A stretch of DNA of 40,876 nucleotides from Bdellovibrionales bacterium. Lineage in GTDB: Bacteria > Bdellovibrionota > Bdellovibrionia > Bdellovibrionales > UBA1609. Below the pieces are notes generated by a model, which did no database searches, was not told the origin of the DNA, and saw only the letters and a list, made by a program, of their open reading frames with translations. The stretch lies in assembly GCA_020628165.1 (NCBI GenBank), contig JAHDFM010000014.1:1-40876 (forward strand), in the 5' to 3' direction. Shown piece after piece: positions 16,419-26,431 of the stretch (position 1 is the stretch's first letter; each line of letters starts with the position of its first letter). The translations under genes were made by a program, and so were the position numbers.

Positions 16419-16466
16419 AAGTGTTCGAAAGGCTTAAACATTTTATGTCATAAGGTTTCAACACTT
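16419..16466. other. Imperfect long hairpin upstream of the first LamG gene
   Basis: AAGTGTT(c)GAAA(gg)CTTA pairs with TAAG(g)TTTCAACACTT (16419-16436 with 16451-16466) around a 14-nt AT-rich loop. No T-run follows. It is not seen in front of the second LamG gene. Confidence 0.4.
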
Positions 16467-16520
16467 TTGAAAAAAGAGTGAGCTGAAATGAGCCTCATAA
16501 AATTAAGCTAAATTATAAAA

Positions 16521-16577
16521 ATGTCGATAGATATTAAGAACTTGAACTCATTTTGTGGATATTTTTTTGAATTTTAA
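16521..16577 (+). other. 18-codon ORF overlapping the start of the first LamG gene in another frame
   Basis: The ATG at 16521 opens an 18-codon frame (MSIDIKNLNSFCGYFFEF) whose stop lies 23 nt inside the LamG gene. The same ORF with the same 34-nt offset precedes the second LamG gene. Sequence identity between the two loci begins abruptly about 3 nt before this ATG. There is no Shine-Dalgarno sequence. It could be a leader peptide coupled to the lipoprotein start, or simply conserved 5' UTR. Confidence 0.4.
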
Positions 16578-19500
16578 TTTCAACTTTTGTGTTTTATTAA
16601 TCACTGCCGTATTTTTTCTAGGATGTTCCTACGAAAAAACAGAGCTCACTTTAGGTTCTGCCTTTGATAAAACTTGGGAGTTCAGTAATCAAAACTCTTA
16701 TGAATTTGATGATAACCTGGTCGAGATCGTTGGTGGTAAGGCAAAATTAAAAGCAATTGACCTAAATGATACCACCAATGATTTAAACTTAGGTTCACAC
16801 AACGGAACTTTGTTTGAAGCAAACCAACTGACGCTTTCTACGGGAATCGTCTTCGATGAAAATCATGTAAATGAAGTTTTACCAAGTATGGCAACACATT
16901 TGGTGGGTTATTGGAGGTTTGAAAATAGCCTAGCTGATCTATCAGGACAAAATAACAACGGAAGCTTAAATGGTGATCTGGCTTTTGCAACTCCTGGCAA
17001 AAATGGACAGCACCATATTTCGTTAGATGGTGATGGTGATTATATCGAGGTTGCCAACAACACATCACTGCAAACGAATGCTATGACCATTTCAATTTGG
17101 GCAAAGCTAACGGGCAATGATCGATCGATCATTACCAAGGGAACTTCAAGAAGTGCTGCCTCTGCAAGAGATTGGGACCTTTTTGGTAATGGAACTGACC
17201 TGAGATTTCTTATTGGAGATGGCACAGCAACTCAGATAGCTGTTACTAGTAATAATGGCTTTCCAAGCCTCAATGAATGGCATCATTTTGTCGTCACTTG
17301 GGATGGAACTACCGGATTAGATGGCGTCAAATTTTATGTGGATGGAGTTTTGTGGAGTACTGGAACTGCAACTTCCACCAACAACTCCAATCTATATCCC
17401 CTTTATATTGGGGGTTATCGCCCTTCAGGTTCGTACGAACACTCTGGTGGTATCGATGAACTTGCCATTTGGAATAAAGCGATCACAGAACAGCAAGTTA
17501 AAAACTTATACTCTTATCAAGCAACAACTTATTTTAACGAACTGTCACCTTTATGGACCCCCAGGTGGAATCAGGTTGTCGGATATTGGAAAATGGATGA
17601 ATCTTGGCAAGACTCATCACCCAATAACAATCATGGTACCGAACAAGCGGGAGCGAGTTTAGTATCATCAGCTCAAATTGGCGACGGAAGTGGTGAGTTT
17701 GACGGGGTGTCCGGTAGGGCTCTTATTGATGATGACCCTAGTATTAGTGGACTCTCTGCAATGAGTTTTTCTTTATGGGTTAATTTTCACAACATAGTGA
17801 CACCAAGTTCAAGCGACCCAAATGTTATAGAAACTATTTTTATTAAAGGTAATAACCCTCTTTCTGGGGCTGGTGTTACTGAGTATGCTTTTTACTATGA
17901 TCCACGAACGGGCCAAGATAAAGTAACACTCTACTTGTCTGGAACCTCAGTTAGAATAGCAAGTATACCAAACGCAGAACAAACTTTTGCTAACAATAAA
18001 TGGTATCACTTAGCTGGAAGTTGGACAGATGGATCTCTTAAATTATTTTTAAATGGACAGCAAGTGACTCTAAACACCAATCCTTTAACGTCTTTGAATG
18101 ATTTATCCTCTGAGCTCCGCATTGGGGGAGGGCTCTCAGCAAGGCGCTTTGATGGTTTAATCGATGACTTTGCCTTGTGGAACACCAATTTGACCAACGC
18201 AGAAATCTTACAAATCTATGATCGCCAAAAACAAAAATATAGTGGTCACTATGATTCCCAAGTTTTTGACTTGGGATCAAGCACTGCAAGTTGGCCGGAT
18301 CTTTCATGGCAAACAAGTTTACCTTTTTTTAAAGAGATCATTGGTGACTATAACGGGGATAGCAATGTCGACTCAGAAAACTCATCGAGCTATAGCGGTA
18401 TAACTACAAATTTAAACTCGGGGTTGATCGGTTATTGGAATTTAAATGAAAGGACAATTACTGGTGTTGTTGGTGAGGTTAAAGATCTATCTGGTAAAAA
18501 TATGGATGGGCAAATGGTTGGAACTGTCTCACCAGACAAAGGTCGCTTTGAAAATGCAGTGGTATTTCCAGGAGCATCAAATCATATTGAAATTCCTCCT
18601 CAAGCAGGTGCAAACAATTTGACTGAATTTACAACATCAGCCTGGATATTCTTAGAACAGAATGGGCAGTCCTATTATGGTGTGTTTAATAAAGATGGCA
18701 TATGGACTCAAGGAATGCATATTGGAGCTGCACGTTCTTTGAGAGCCTATAAGGGCTTTTCAACAACAGGTGCCTTTTCAGAAACAAATGCCAATGTGAT
18801 CATCCCGAATACTTGGCACCATATTGTCGCAGTTTTTAATCAGTCGGGCTCTAACGGTTTTAAATTGTATATCGATGGAAAAGACATGCCAATTACTGGA
18901 ACGCAAGCCTTCGGAGTGGGCACTGCTATAGATTATTCTGCGAATAACTTTACTATTGGTTCTAATGAGTTAACGAGATCTTTCAGTGGAAAAATAGATG
19001 AAGTGGCTTTGTGGAACCGAGCGTTGACCTCTTTAGAAGTACGTGAACTATACCAGAGAGGTTCGAACCGCGTGAAACTACAAGTTAGAAGTTGTGCTGA
19101 TAAAACCTGTCAATGTGAAAGTTATAGTGTTGCTCCCACTGGAAGCGCAACAGACTGTGATGGCGATGGCACAAGTAACGATTTTGATAGCGATGATAAT
19201 TATAAAGCAAAGTTCATAGGACCGGGGGGTGATGGTACGACTTACTACTCAGAGCTGTATAATCGTAATCCTGTAGATGTGAATTTTAGTTGTGCTCTTA
19301 ACATTACTGACGGTGATGCAGGTATCTGCGCCCGAGATGAAGTCGTGTTGAATGAAGGTGCCAATCCGCTGAGACCAGAATTTTATAATAGTACCTATAC
19401 TCAATTTGTAACTCCAGTTAATAATCGTTACGTACAATACAGAGTTTATCTAGAAGCAGATGAAAATGATGCTTGTAGTGGGTCTCCTTGCTTACCGAAC

Positions 19501-19857
19501 CTTACAGGTACTAATTTAAATCCAAGTAACCAAACTATCTTCGCAAGTGAGTACGTCGAAATAACGCCAAGATCACCTATAGTATTTAACCAGTTAAAAA
19601 GTATAAAGATTAAAGCCAATGATTGTGCGACCTTTCGATTGTCTAGATTGGCAACGGATTACTATCACGATGGTGTATTCTGGATGGTTGCAACGCTACC
19701 GGCACATAGGAATGTTGCTTCTGAAGTTATAGATCACATTCAACAATTTGCTTTACAAATGGGAGCTGGTGAGTTGTTAGTCAAAAGTTATCTGAACTCA
19801 GGTATGACTCAACTGTCTCAGTGTGAGATTGACGAAATTGATGTCGACTACAATTAG
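16555..19857 (+). CDS. LamG-domain lipoprotein, first tandem copy
   Basis: The frame starts at GTG 16555; a TGA in the same frame at 16543-16545 rules out an earlier start. Lipobox FLGC gives Cys24. Three LamG/concanavalin-like domains begin with the repeated 'GYW.f..s..D.Sg..n.G' block near residues 112, 338 and 622, each ending in 'iDe.a.Wn..lt..ev..ly'. A short linker before domain 3 and the region after about residue 838 are Cys-rich. An acidic stretch DCDGDGTSNDFDSDD (near residue 867) looks like a calcium-binding thrombospondin type-3 motif. The last 230 residues are a conserved domain shared with the second copy. These domains usually bind glycans or proteins at the cell surface. The n-region of the signal peptide has no Lys/Arg, which is unusual. 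The ligand is unknown. Confidence 0.88.
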   Translation: MDIFLNFNFNFCVLLITAVFFLGCSYEKTELTLGSAFDKTWEFSNQNSYEFDDNLVEIVGGKAKLKAIDLNDTTNDLNLGSHNGTLFEANQLTLSTGIVFDENHVNEVLPSMATHLVGYWRFENSLADLSGQNNNGSLNGDLAFATPGKNGQHHISLDGDGDYIEVANNTSLQTNAMTISIWAKLTGNDRSIITKGTSRSAASARDWDLFGNGTDLRFLIGDGTATQIAVTSNNGFPSLNEWHHFVVTWDGTTGLDGVKFYVDGVLWSTGTATSTNNSNLYPLYIGGYRPSGSYEHSGGIDELAIWNKAITEQQVKNLYSYQATTYFNELSPLWTPRWNQVVGYWKMDESWQDSSPNNNHGTEQAGASLVSSAQIGDGSGEFDGVSGRALIDDDPSISGLSAMSFSLWVNFHNIVTPSSSDPNVIETIFIKGNNPLSGAGVTEYAFYYDPRTGQDKVTLYLSGTSVRIASIPNAEQTFANNKWYHLAGSWTDGSLKLFLNGQQVTLNTNPLTSLNDLSSELRIGGGLSARRFDGLIDDFALWNTNLTNAEILQIYDRQKQKYSGHYDSQVFDLGSSTASWPDLSWQTSLPFFKEIIGDYNGDSNVDSENSSSYSGITTNLNSGLIGYWNLNERTITGVVGEVKDLSGKNMDGQMVGTVSPDKGRFENAVVFPGASNHIEIPPQAGANNLTEFTTSAWIFLEQNGQSYYGVFNKDGIWTQGMHIGAARSLRAYKGFSTTGAFSETNANVIIPNTWHHIVAVFNQSGSNGFKLYIDGKDMPITGTQAFGVGTAIDYSANNFTIGSNELTRSFSGKIDEVALWNRALTSLEVRELYQRGSNRVKLQVRSCADKTCQCESYSVAPTGSATDCDGDGTSNDFDSDDNYKAKFIGPGGDGTTYYSELYNRNPVDVNFSCALNITDGDAGICARDEVVLNEGANPLRPEFYNSTYTQFVTPVNNRYVQYRVYLEADENDACSGSPCLPNLTGTNLNPSNQTIFASEYVEITPRSPIVFNQLKSIKIKANDCATFRLSRLATDYYHDGVFWMVATLPAHRNVASEVIDHIQQFALQMGAGELLVKSYLNSGMTQLSQCEIDEIDVDYN

Positions 19858-20008
19858 TAACACTTATCTGGAGCTTTATTGATTGACCCGTCTTAAATCC
19901 AATTAATTATTTAATAAAATTAAACTTTTCTCATTTGATTTGCCTAAAAGCTTGAAAGTTGAATGTTTTTTTAAAATCTGGTCTGTAGAGTCAAGAATAT
20001 CAGCCAAA

Positions 20009-20065
20009 ATGTCGATAAATATTAATAACTTAAACTCATTTTATGGACGTTTGTTTGAAGCTTAA
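20009..20065 (+). other. 18-codon ORF overlapping the start of the second LamG gene in another frame
   Basis: The ATG at 20009 opens MSININNLNSFYGRLFEA and stops 23 nt inside the downstream gene, exactly as in the first copy. Only 3 of the first 34 bases differ between the two loci, fewer than in the coding part that follows. There is no Shine-Dalgarno sequence. Confidence 0.4.
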
Positions 20066-23000
20066 TATTAACTTTTTTGTTTTACTCATCGCTGCAGTGA
20101 TTTTTTTAGGGTGTTCCTACGAAAAAACTGAACTCACTTTGGGGTCTGCGTTTGAAATTACTTGGCAGTTTAATTCGAGCAACAGTTATAACTTCAATGA
20201 CGATCTCGTTGAGTTTAGTAATGGCAAAGTTCAATTAAAACCTTTGGACTTTGTTGATAGCAATGATGACTTTGCTGAAGGAAGCTTGCTCAATGTTGGC
20301 TCGAATTCTGATCTATTAACTATTAATGTCGATAAGGATAGTGACTCTAAAAATGTTCTCAATATATTGCCAGACCGTGAAAGCAACTTAGTTGGTTATT
20401 GGCGTTTTGATAATAATTGGTTAGACAGCAGTCAAAGTCAGAATCACGGAACTCCAGATGGAGACGCCATTTTTAACGAATCACTTAATGTTGTTGGTTC
20501 TGCAGCGGGTTCATTTGATGGCAGTGCTGGGCGAATAAATTTAGCTAAAGTGAGTCCTGATTTATCGAACAATGAGTTTTCGTACTCATTTTGGACTCAA
20601 ACTACATCTAATGTTGCAACCTGGCAGTCTATCATTGGAGTACCTACAATAGAAGTACGAATTCCTTCTGTTTTTATTCGAACGGGCAGTGAATTTCAAA
20701 TTGCTTTTGGTAATGGTTTGGGCTCGGGAACTCAATGTGCCATAACTATCGCTCACTCTCAGGTCTCTTTGAACGCTTGGTACCATATTGGTGTTACCTA
20801 TAAAAAAGGCACAGGCATCCGATTTTTTATAGATGGTGTACTAGCGGCAACTCCTACCTCTTGCAATAACCAAGACCTACTTTCTGGACAAGAATTTTTT
20901 ATTCAATCAGATAATACATTGTCTGGTTATATTGATGAACTTGCATTCTTCAACATTCAAATCACAGACGAAGAAATGCACAAAATCTACAGTGCGCAAA
21001 AGCAAAAGCTCAATGAGCTTTCACCTGACTGGACACCCAAGTGGGATCAGTTAATAGGTTACTGGAAGATGGATGGCAACTGGCAAGATTATTCTGGCAA
21101 TGGCAATCATCCAGATACTTTTGCTGGGGGAGTGACTTACACCGATGGTAAAATTGGTAGCCACGCAGGTCTATTTGATGGCGTGGATGACGGAGTTACG
21201 ATTACGAACACAAGTCAGTTTGATGCCATTAGTACTAAGCTCTCCTTTATGGGTTGGGTGTATTTAGAAAAAGATGTGGATGAGGGTATTGGTGATGATT
21301 ACCGATTTATATTCACTAAAGGGACGTGGTCTAATAACAGTTTCTTTTTATTGAAAAGTGAAAACTCAAATGGTTATAACTTTTCAATATGGAGTGCAGG
21401 AACCAGATACTCATGTAATGTTCCTGGAGCTTCTGATTCTTTTGTTGGTGAGTGGGTCTTTTTAACATATGTATTTGATACAGTTTCAAACACTTGTAAG
21501 TCTTATTTGAACGGAAAAGTCATTCAGTCTAAATCCATTGCAACCAGTGGAACTATCGATGTTAGTACCAGTAACGTTACATTTTCGGGAATTGCTAATG
21601 GTGGAGTCTTTCGTAGATTCCCTGGTATGATGGATGAGTTCGCTCTTTGGTCGGAAACGTTAACTGATGCTGAAGTTTTACAAATCTACAATCGCCAAAA
21701 ACAAAAATTCTCAGCTCAGTACGATTCAAGAGTAATTGATTTAGGCAGTAACTCAGCCGCATGGCCAGACCTCAGTTGGCAATCAAATTTGCCTTTTGGT
21801 AAAGAGCTCGCAGGTGATAGCGATAGCAATAGCACACCGGATGTTGAAAGCAATCTTGCCTACCCGGAGCTAGTAGGCACCTTAAACCAAAACTTAGAAC
21901 TGTATTACAACTTTAACGGTAACTTGTCAGACAGTTACTCGACAGACACCTTAACAGTGACAGGCAGTGCAGCTATACAAAACAACGGTTTTTTAAAAAC
22001 TCAATCGATGTACTTTGACAATACAGACACTTATATAGATGGACCCGTACAGCCTTATATTACTATAAATGGAACTTACAGCATATCTTTCTGGATCAAA
22101 CCAGACATTGATATCTTACAAGCTGCTACTATTTTTAGTGGTGGTAACGGCAGTTCAGATAGGGTAACCATTGGAACGGCTTTTACAAGTTCCTCCCAAA
22201 TTGCCTTTGGAGTTTTTGATGGTACGTGGAGTGGAGTTTCTGGAGATTATAAAAAGGGTGAATGGAATCATATTCTTGCTGTGAGCGATAATGGCAGTCG
22301 TAGTTTGTATATCAATGGTGAATTAGCAACAGGCAATGATCGACCATACTCCACTTTTAACTTCAGAATTGGTGGTAATAATAACGCAAATAATGATTAT
22401 CTGGGACACTTTGATGAATTTGCAATTTGGAGCCGTGCCCTAAACAGTACAGAAAGAGCACACCTTTTCCGGCGTGGCGGTAACCGTGTAAGCTTTCAAG
22501 TGAAAAGCTGTGTTGATGAAAGTTGCAACTGCGAAAGTTACAATAGTTCACCTGTTGGCAATGAAAACGACTGCGACGGAGATGGGACGGCCAATAGTTC
22601 TGATTTTGATGACTCCTATAAATCCAAATTCATTGGCCCTGGTGGTGATGGCACAACTTTTTATTCTGAAGTTTTTAATAGAAATTCGAGTGATGTCACT
22701 TTTAACTGTTCACTTAACTTAACAGATAGTGATGCTGGCGTGTGTGTCCAAGATGAAATCACTGTAGCTGGTGACGTTGGCTTACAAGCACCGGAATATT
22801 TAACAGCAAATTTTTCACAGTTCGTGACCCCACCAGCAAATCGTTACATTCAGTACAGATCATTTCTCGAAGCTGATGATAACTCACTCTGTTCAGGGGA
22901 GCCTTGCGTACCGAATTTAACAATGGTGAGTTTTAACCCAAGCAATGCTGTGAAATACTCAAGTGAATATGTCGAAGTGGCACCTAAAAACTCAATCAGC

Positions 23001-23273
23001 TTTACTAAGATCATCGATGTAAAGATTGATGCAGATGCTTGTGCCACTTTTCGATTATCTCGATTAGCCACCGACTATTATCATGACGGTTCATCTTGGG
23101 TGGTCGCTACAACAGACTCTCATCGAAACATTGCCTCTGAAGTCACAAGTCACATCAAACAATTTGTCGATCAGTTTGGAGTAGGAGAGTTACATGTGAA
23201 GAGTTATCTAAAATCAGATGTCACTCAAGCACAACAGTGCTCAATCGATGCTATTGATATCAATTACCAATAA
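20043..23273 (+). CDS. LamG-domain lipoprotein, second tandem copy
   Basis: This 1,076-residue paralogue of the preceding gene starts at ATG 20043; an in-frame TAA at 20031-20033 excludes an earlier start. Lipobox FLGC (Cys24) is followed by the near-identical mature N-terminus SYEKTELTLGSAF. LamG domains start near residues 115, 335 and 617. The Cys-rich linker and the calcium-binding-like DCDGDGTANSSDFDDS are near residue 842. The C-terminal 230 residues are the best conserved part between the copies (FIGPGGDGTT, CATFRLSRLATDYYHDG), while the LamG domains have diverged, as expected if they bind different ligands. The stop lies 5 nt from the stop of a convergent gene, with no terminator between them. 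Confidence 0.88.
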   Translation: MDVCLKLNINFFVLLIAAVIFLGCSYEKTELTLGSAFEITWQFNSSNSYNFNDDLVEFSNGKVQLKPLDFVDSNDDFAEGSLLNVGSNSDLLTINVDKDSDSKNVLNILPDRESNLVGYWRFDNNWLDSSQSQNHGTPDGDAIFNESLNVVGSAAGSFDGSAGRINLAKVSPDLSNNEFSYSFWTQTTSNVATWQSIIGVPTIEVRIPSVFIRTGSEFQIAFGNGLGSGTQCAITIAHSQVSLNAWYHIGVTYKKGTGIRFFIDGVLAATPTSCNNQDLLSGQEFFIQSDNTLSGYIDELAFFNIQITDEEMHKIYSAQKQKLNELSPDWTPKWDQLIGYWKMDGNWQDYSGNGNHPDTFAGGVTYTDGKIGSHAGLFDGVDDGVTITNTSQFDAISTKLSFMGWVYLEKDVDEGIGDDYRFIFTKGTWSNNSFFLLKSENSNGYNFSIWSAGTRYSCNVPGASDSFVGEWVFLTYVFDTVSNTCKSYLNGKVIQSKSIATSGTIDVSTSNVTFSGIANGGVFRRFPGMMDEFALWSETLTDAEVLQIYNRQKQKFSAQYDSRVIDLGSNSAAWPDLSWQSNLPFGKELAGDSDSNSTPDVESNLAYPELVGTLNQNLELYYNFNGNLSDSYSTDTLTVTGSAAIQNNGFLKTQSMYFDNTDTYIDGPVQPYITINGTYSISFWIKPDIDILQAATIFSGGNGSSDRVTIGTAFTSSSQIAFGVFDGTWSGVSGDYKKGEWNHILAVSDNGSRSLYINGELATGNDRPYSTFNFRIGGNNNANNDYLGHFDEFAIWSRALNSTERAHLFRRGGNRVSFQVKSCVDESCNCESYNSSPVGNENDCDGDGTANSSDFDDSYKSKFIGPGGDGTTFYSEVFNRNSSDVTFNCSLNLTDSDAGVCVQDEITVAGDVGLQAPEYLTANFSQFVTPPANRYIQYRSFLEADDNSLCSGEPCVPNLTMVSFNPSNAVKYSSEYVEVAPKNSISFTKIIDVKIDADACATFRLSRLATDYYHDGSSWVVATTDSHRNIASEVTSHIKQFVDQFGVGELHVKSYLKSDVTQAQQCSIDAIDINYQ

Positions 23274-23278
23274 ATATT

Positions 23279-23725
23279 CTATTTGCGGATGTAATTAACT
23301 ATTTTTTGAATGCTGCCAAAGCCGTGGCTTGCCAAAAAAGATAAAAACTCAGGCCCCGCTAGCTTAACAATTTTCATATATCCGTTTGATATGAAATTAA
23401 TGACAGTTCCATGTTTTTTAATTTCGATATGATTGAGTAGGGTGAGTTTTAAAAACTCAATGCCCGTTTCGGCGACGGTTAGGTTTTCCTTGCTGCTTAA
23501 TTGCCTAATGGCTTCAGCAGAAAGTACAAATTCAACGTCATATTTTTGTGGAGCTCTTTTTTCAAGCTTGGCGCTATCTTCGTGGTAAAAGAGGGCTGCA
23601 TCAAACTGATCGTCAAAATTCAGCTTGATCTCAGTGCCTGCTTTCAGTTGCTTCATTGCCTCATTGGAGCTGGGATTATTTTGCAAAAACAGAAGAGCGA
23701 GTTCGAACGGGTCAGTTGTGGACAT
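23279..23725 (-). CDS. Small cytosolic protein of unknown function
   Basis: The 148-residue product has no signal peptide or membrane helix. Its core (about residues 60-140: a 'YDVEFVLSAEAIRQL' strand-helix, then an amphipathic helix and GTVINFISNG) vaguely recalls SCP2-like lipid-binding domains, but I cannot confirm this. Codon use and length look genuine. A very good -35 (TTGACA) and an A/T-rich -10 end six bases before its ATG, with no Shine-Dalgarno sequence. It diverges from mreB and converges on the second LamG gene. Confidence 0.6.
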   Translation of the reverse strand: MSTTDPFELALLFLQNNPSSNEAMKQLKAGTEIKLNFDDQFDAALFYHEDSAKLEKRAPQKYDVEFVLSAEAIRQLSSKENLTVAETGIEFLKLTLLNHIEIKKHGTVINFISNGYMKIVKLAGPEFLSFLASHGFGSIQKIVNYIRK

Positions 23726-23760
23726 GTATCTATTTTTTGTAATATCCGGGCAGTTGTCAA
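23725..23760 (-). promoter_or_regulatory. Promoter with consensus -35, placed for leaderless transcription
   Basis: On the minus strand TTGACA (23760-23755), a 17-nt spacer and AAAAAT (23737-23732) are followed by six bases (AGATAC) and the ATG at 23725. There is no Shine-Dalgarno sequence. Confidence 0.5.
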
Positions 23761-23781
23761 CGCTACTAGTTAAATATATGA

Positions 23782-24975
<1,194 letters not shown>

Positions 24976-24979
24976 GGAT

Positions 24980-25402
24980 ATGAAAGAACTACTTGAGAAG
25001 TACTTAATTTTTTCGTTTTTGCACACCTTAGACTTTTCAACATCAAAAAAAATTATAAAAAAAATATACAATCAAATTGATTTGCAGCCGGGAGATGCTG
25101 CAGACAATCTGCCGTTTTTGCAAAAGTTAGTTGGCTCCATAGATAATGAGCTCCACCTCGATAAAAAAATATTTCTCTCTCAGGTAGAAAACCATTTTGA
25201 TGATTTTACTTATGATGCCATCAGCTGGTATGAGTTTTCTAAAGATACACTTGTGATTGAGCGCAAGACCTTTTTATTGTCACAGTACTTAAAATTAAAA
25301 GATTCTGTAGTTGCTAAGTTGTTAAATACCACAGAGGGCAGCGTTCGTTACCGAGTGTCTGAGTGCTATCAAAAGTTAACAAGGGTGCAAAACCTTGTCT
25401 AA
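24980..25402 (+). CDS. Sigma-region-4-like helix-turn-helix protein
   Basis: The 140-residue protein starts 4 nt after mreB, with AGGGAT overlapping the mreB stop. Its C-terminal third (about residues 92-137: IERKTFLLSQYLKLKDSVVA, then KLLNTTEGSVRYRVSECYQKL) has the spacing and key residues of ECF sigma region 4 ('eR..flL.......v..ia..l...eg.Vr.R....y.kl'). The N-terminal 90 residues show no recognisable region 2, so it is either a highly divergent sigma factor or a sigma4-only regulator. Its stop overlaps the next gene, a membrane anti-sigma-like protein, by 8 nt, the usual arrangement for a sigma/anti-sigma pair. The assignment is by pattern only. Confidence 0.55.
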   Translation: MKELLEKYLIFSFLHTLDFSTSKKIIKKIYNQIDLQPGDAADNLPFLQKLVGSIDNELHLDKKIFLSQVENHFDDFTYDAISWYEFSKDTLVIERKTFLLSQYLKLKDSVVAKLLNTTEGSVRYRVSECYQKLTRVQNLV

Positions 25403-26306
25403 AGTTTTAACTAAGTTCGTTTTTAAAAAACTCATTTATGACTATCTTTCTGGAAAGTTAGATCCTAAAATTTCAGAGAAGTTCATTAAAAAAATGAATT
25501 CTGAACCGGACTGTCTTGATGAAGTGAAGCGCTACGAACAAGCTTTCAACCAAGTTAAAAACTTAGATAAAGTTAAATTGGCTTCCGGTGAACTTGATGA
25601 CATTTTGTTTGCAAAGTCTGAGTTTAATTTTCAAAAAAGTTTTTTAGAAAACTCAACAGTGCTGAACGCTTTTAAGTTGGCTATTGTTTTAGTGTTTATT
25701 GTGAGTTTGTATTTCATGGTGCAGTTAGTTCCAGTTAAGAAGTTTGACGTAGCAGGTCTGATTGATAAATTTAAACCTGCAAAAGTTGTACAGATGAGTG
25801 CGACGCCATTAGACCCTATTTTAAGTAATATTTATGGTGGCGAGCTCAACCAGCTTGCACAAAAAGCCCTTCAGTTCAAAAAAATAGAGGATGAGTCTCA
25901 AGAAAATCAGGCTCTGCAAGCAAGTCGCGTTCAGCAAATGAAGGCCAAACTCAACCAAGAACAAACGAAGCCTAAAAAAGGCCCGCAAGGTCATTTGTAC
26001 CGAGTGTATATGTCGCTCAAAGACCTTGAACAAAACTCACAAAAAATCATTGCTATGATTGAATCCTTTGAAGGGTCCAAAGCTGGACAAAAGCCTTTAG
26101 GGTACATCAAAAAAAAGGGGCGTTACTTCCACCTTCAGCTGCCTTCTGCTAAAAAAGCTGAACTTATGGCGAGTCTTGAAGGGTTGGGTCGAGTGCGAAT
26201 TGATCATGAAAGACATTGGCGAAAAATGCCTGAGGGCATTACTCGCGTGATTGTCTGGATTGAAGACCTCGACCTTAAAGCCCAGCGCTTAAAAGCCGAT
26301 AGATAA
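25395..26306 (+). CDS. Single-pass membrane protein, putative anti-sigma factor
   Basis: The 303-residue product starts at TTG 25395, overlapping the sigma4-like gene by 8 nt. The N-terminal 60 residues (IYDYLSGKLDPKISEKFIKK, then a helical stretch) match the general layout of anti-sigma domains ('yl.GeLd...e.fl..l...p.c...l..y...'), without the zinc-binding HxxxCxxC. One membrane helix lies at about residues 91-112. A periplasmic Gln/Lys-rich helical stretch (about 150-195) leads to a C-terminal domain (200-295) with 'YFHLQLPSAKKAELMASLEGLG.VRI', somewhat like the periplasmic part of DUF4349-type anti-sigma proteins. This suggests signal transfer from the envelope to transcription. A hairpin with a T-run follows. 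Confidence 0.55.
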   Translation: MSKVLTKFVFKKLIYDYLSGKLDPKISEKFIKKMNSEPDCLDEVKRYEQAFNQVKNLDKVKLASGELDDILFAKSEFNFQKSFLENSTVLNAFKLAIVLVFIVSLYFMVQLVPVKKFDVAGLIDKFKPAKVVQMSATPLDPILSNIYGGELNQLAQKALQFKKIEDESQENQALQASRVQQMKAKLNQEQTKPKKGPQGHLYRVYMSLKDLEQNSQKIIAMIESFEGSKAGQKPLGYIKKKGRYFHLQLPSAKKAELMASLEGLGRVRIDHERHWRKMPEGITRVIVWIEDLDLKAQRLKADR

Positions 26307-26342
26307 CTGAGGTTTGTGGTGCTAGCACTAGACCTTAGCAAG

Positions 26343-26374
26343 AATGATTTAAACTAGAAATAATCATTTTTTTT
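26343..26374 (+). terminator. Probable terminator of the mreB operon
   Basis: AATGATT (26343-26349) pairs with AATCATT (26362-26368), followed by a T-run to 26374. The stem is short and AT-rich. Confidence 0.5.
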
Positions 26375-26431
26375 GCGAACCAATGAATAGTCATTTGAGT
26401 TAAAAACAGCAGCTTTTGATGTGCACAAAAT

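Noticed and set aside
16555..23273. Possible mobile element behind the LamG duplication
   Set aside because: No transposase, terminal inverted repeats or target-site duplication is visible; simple tandem duplication explains it.
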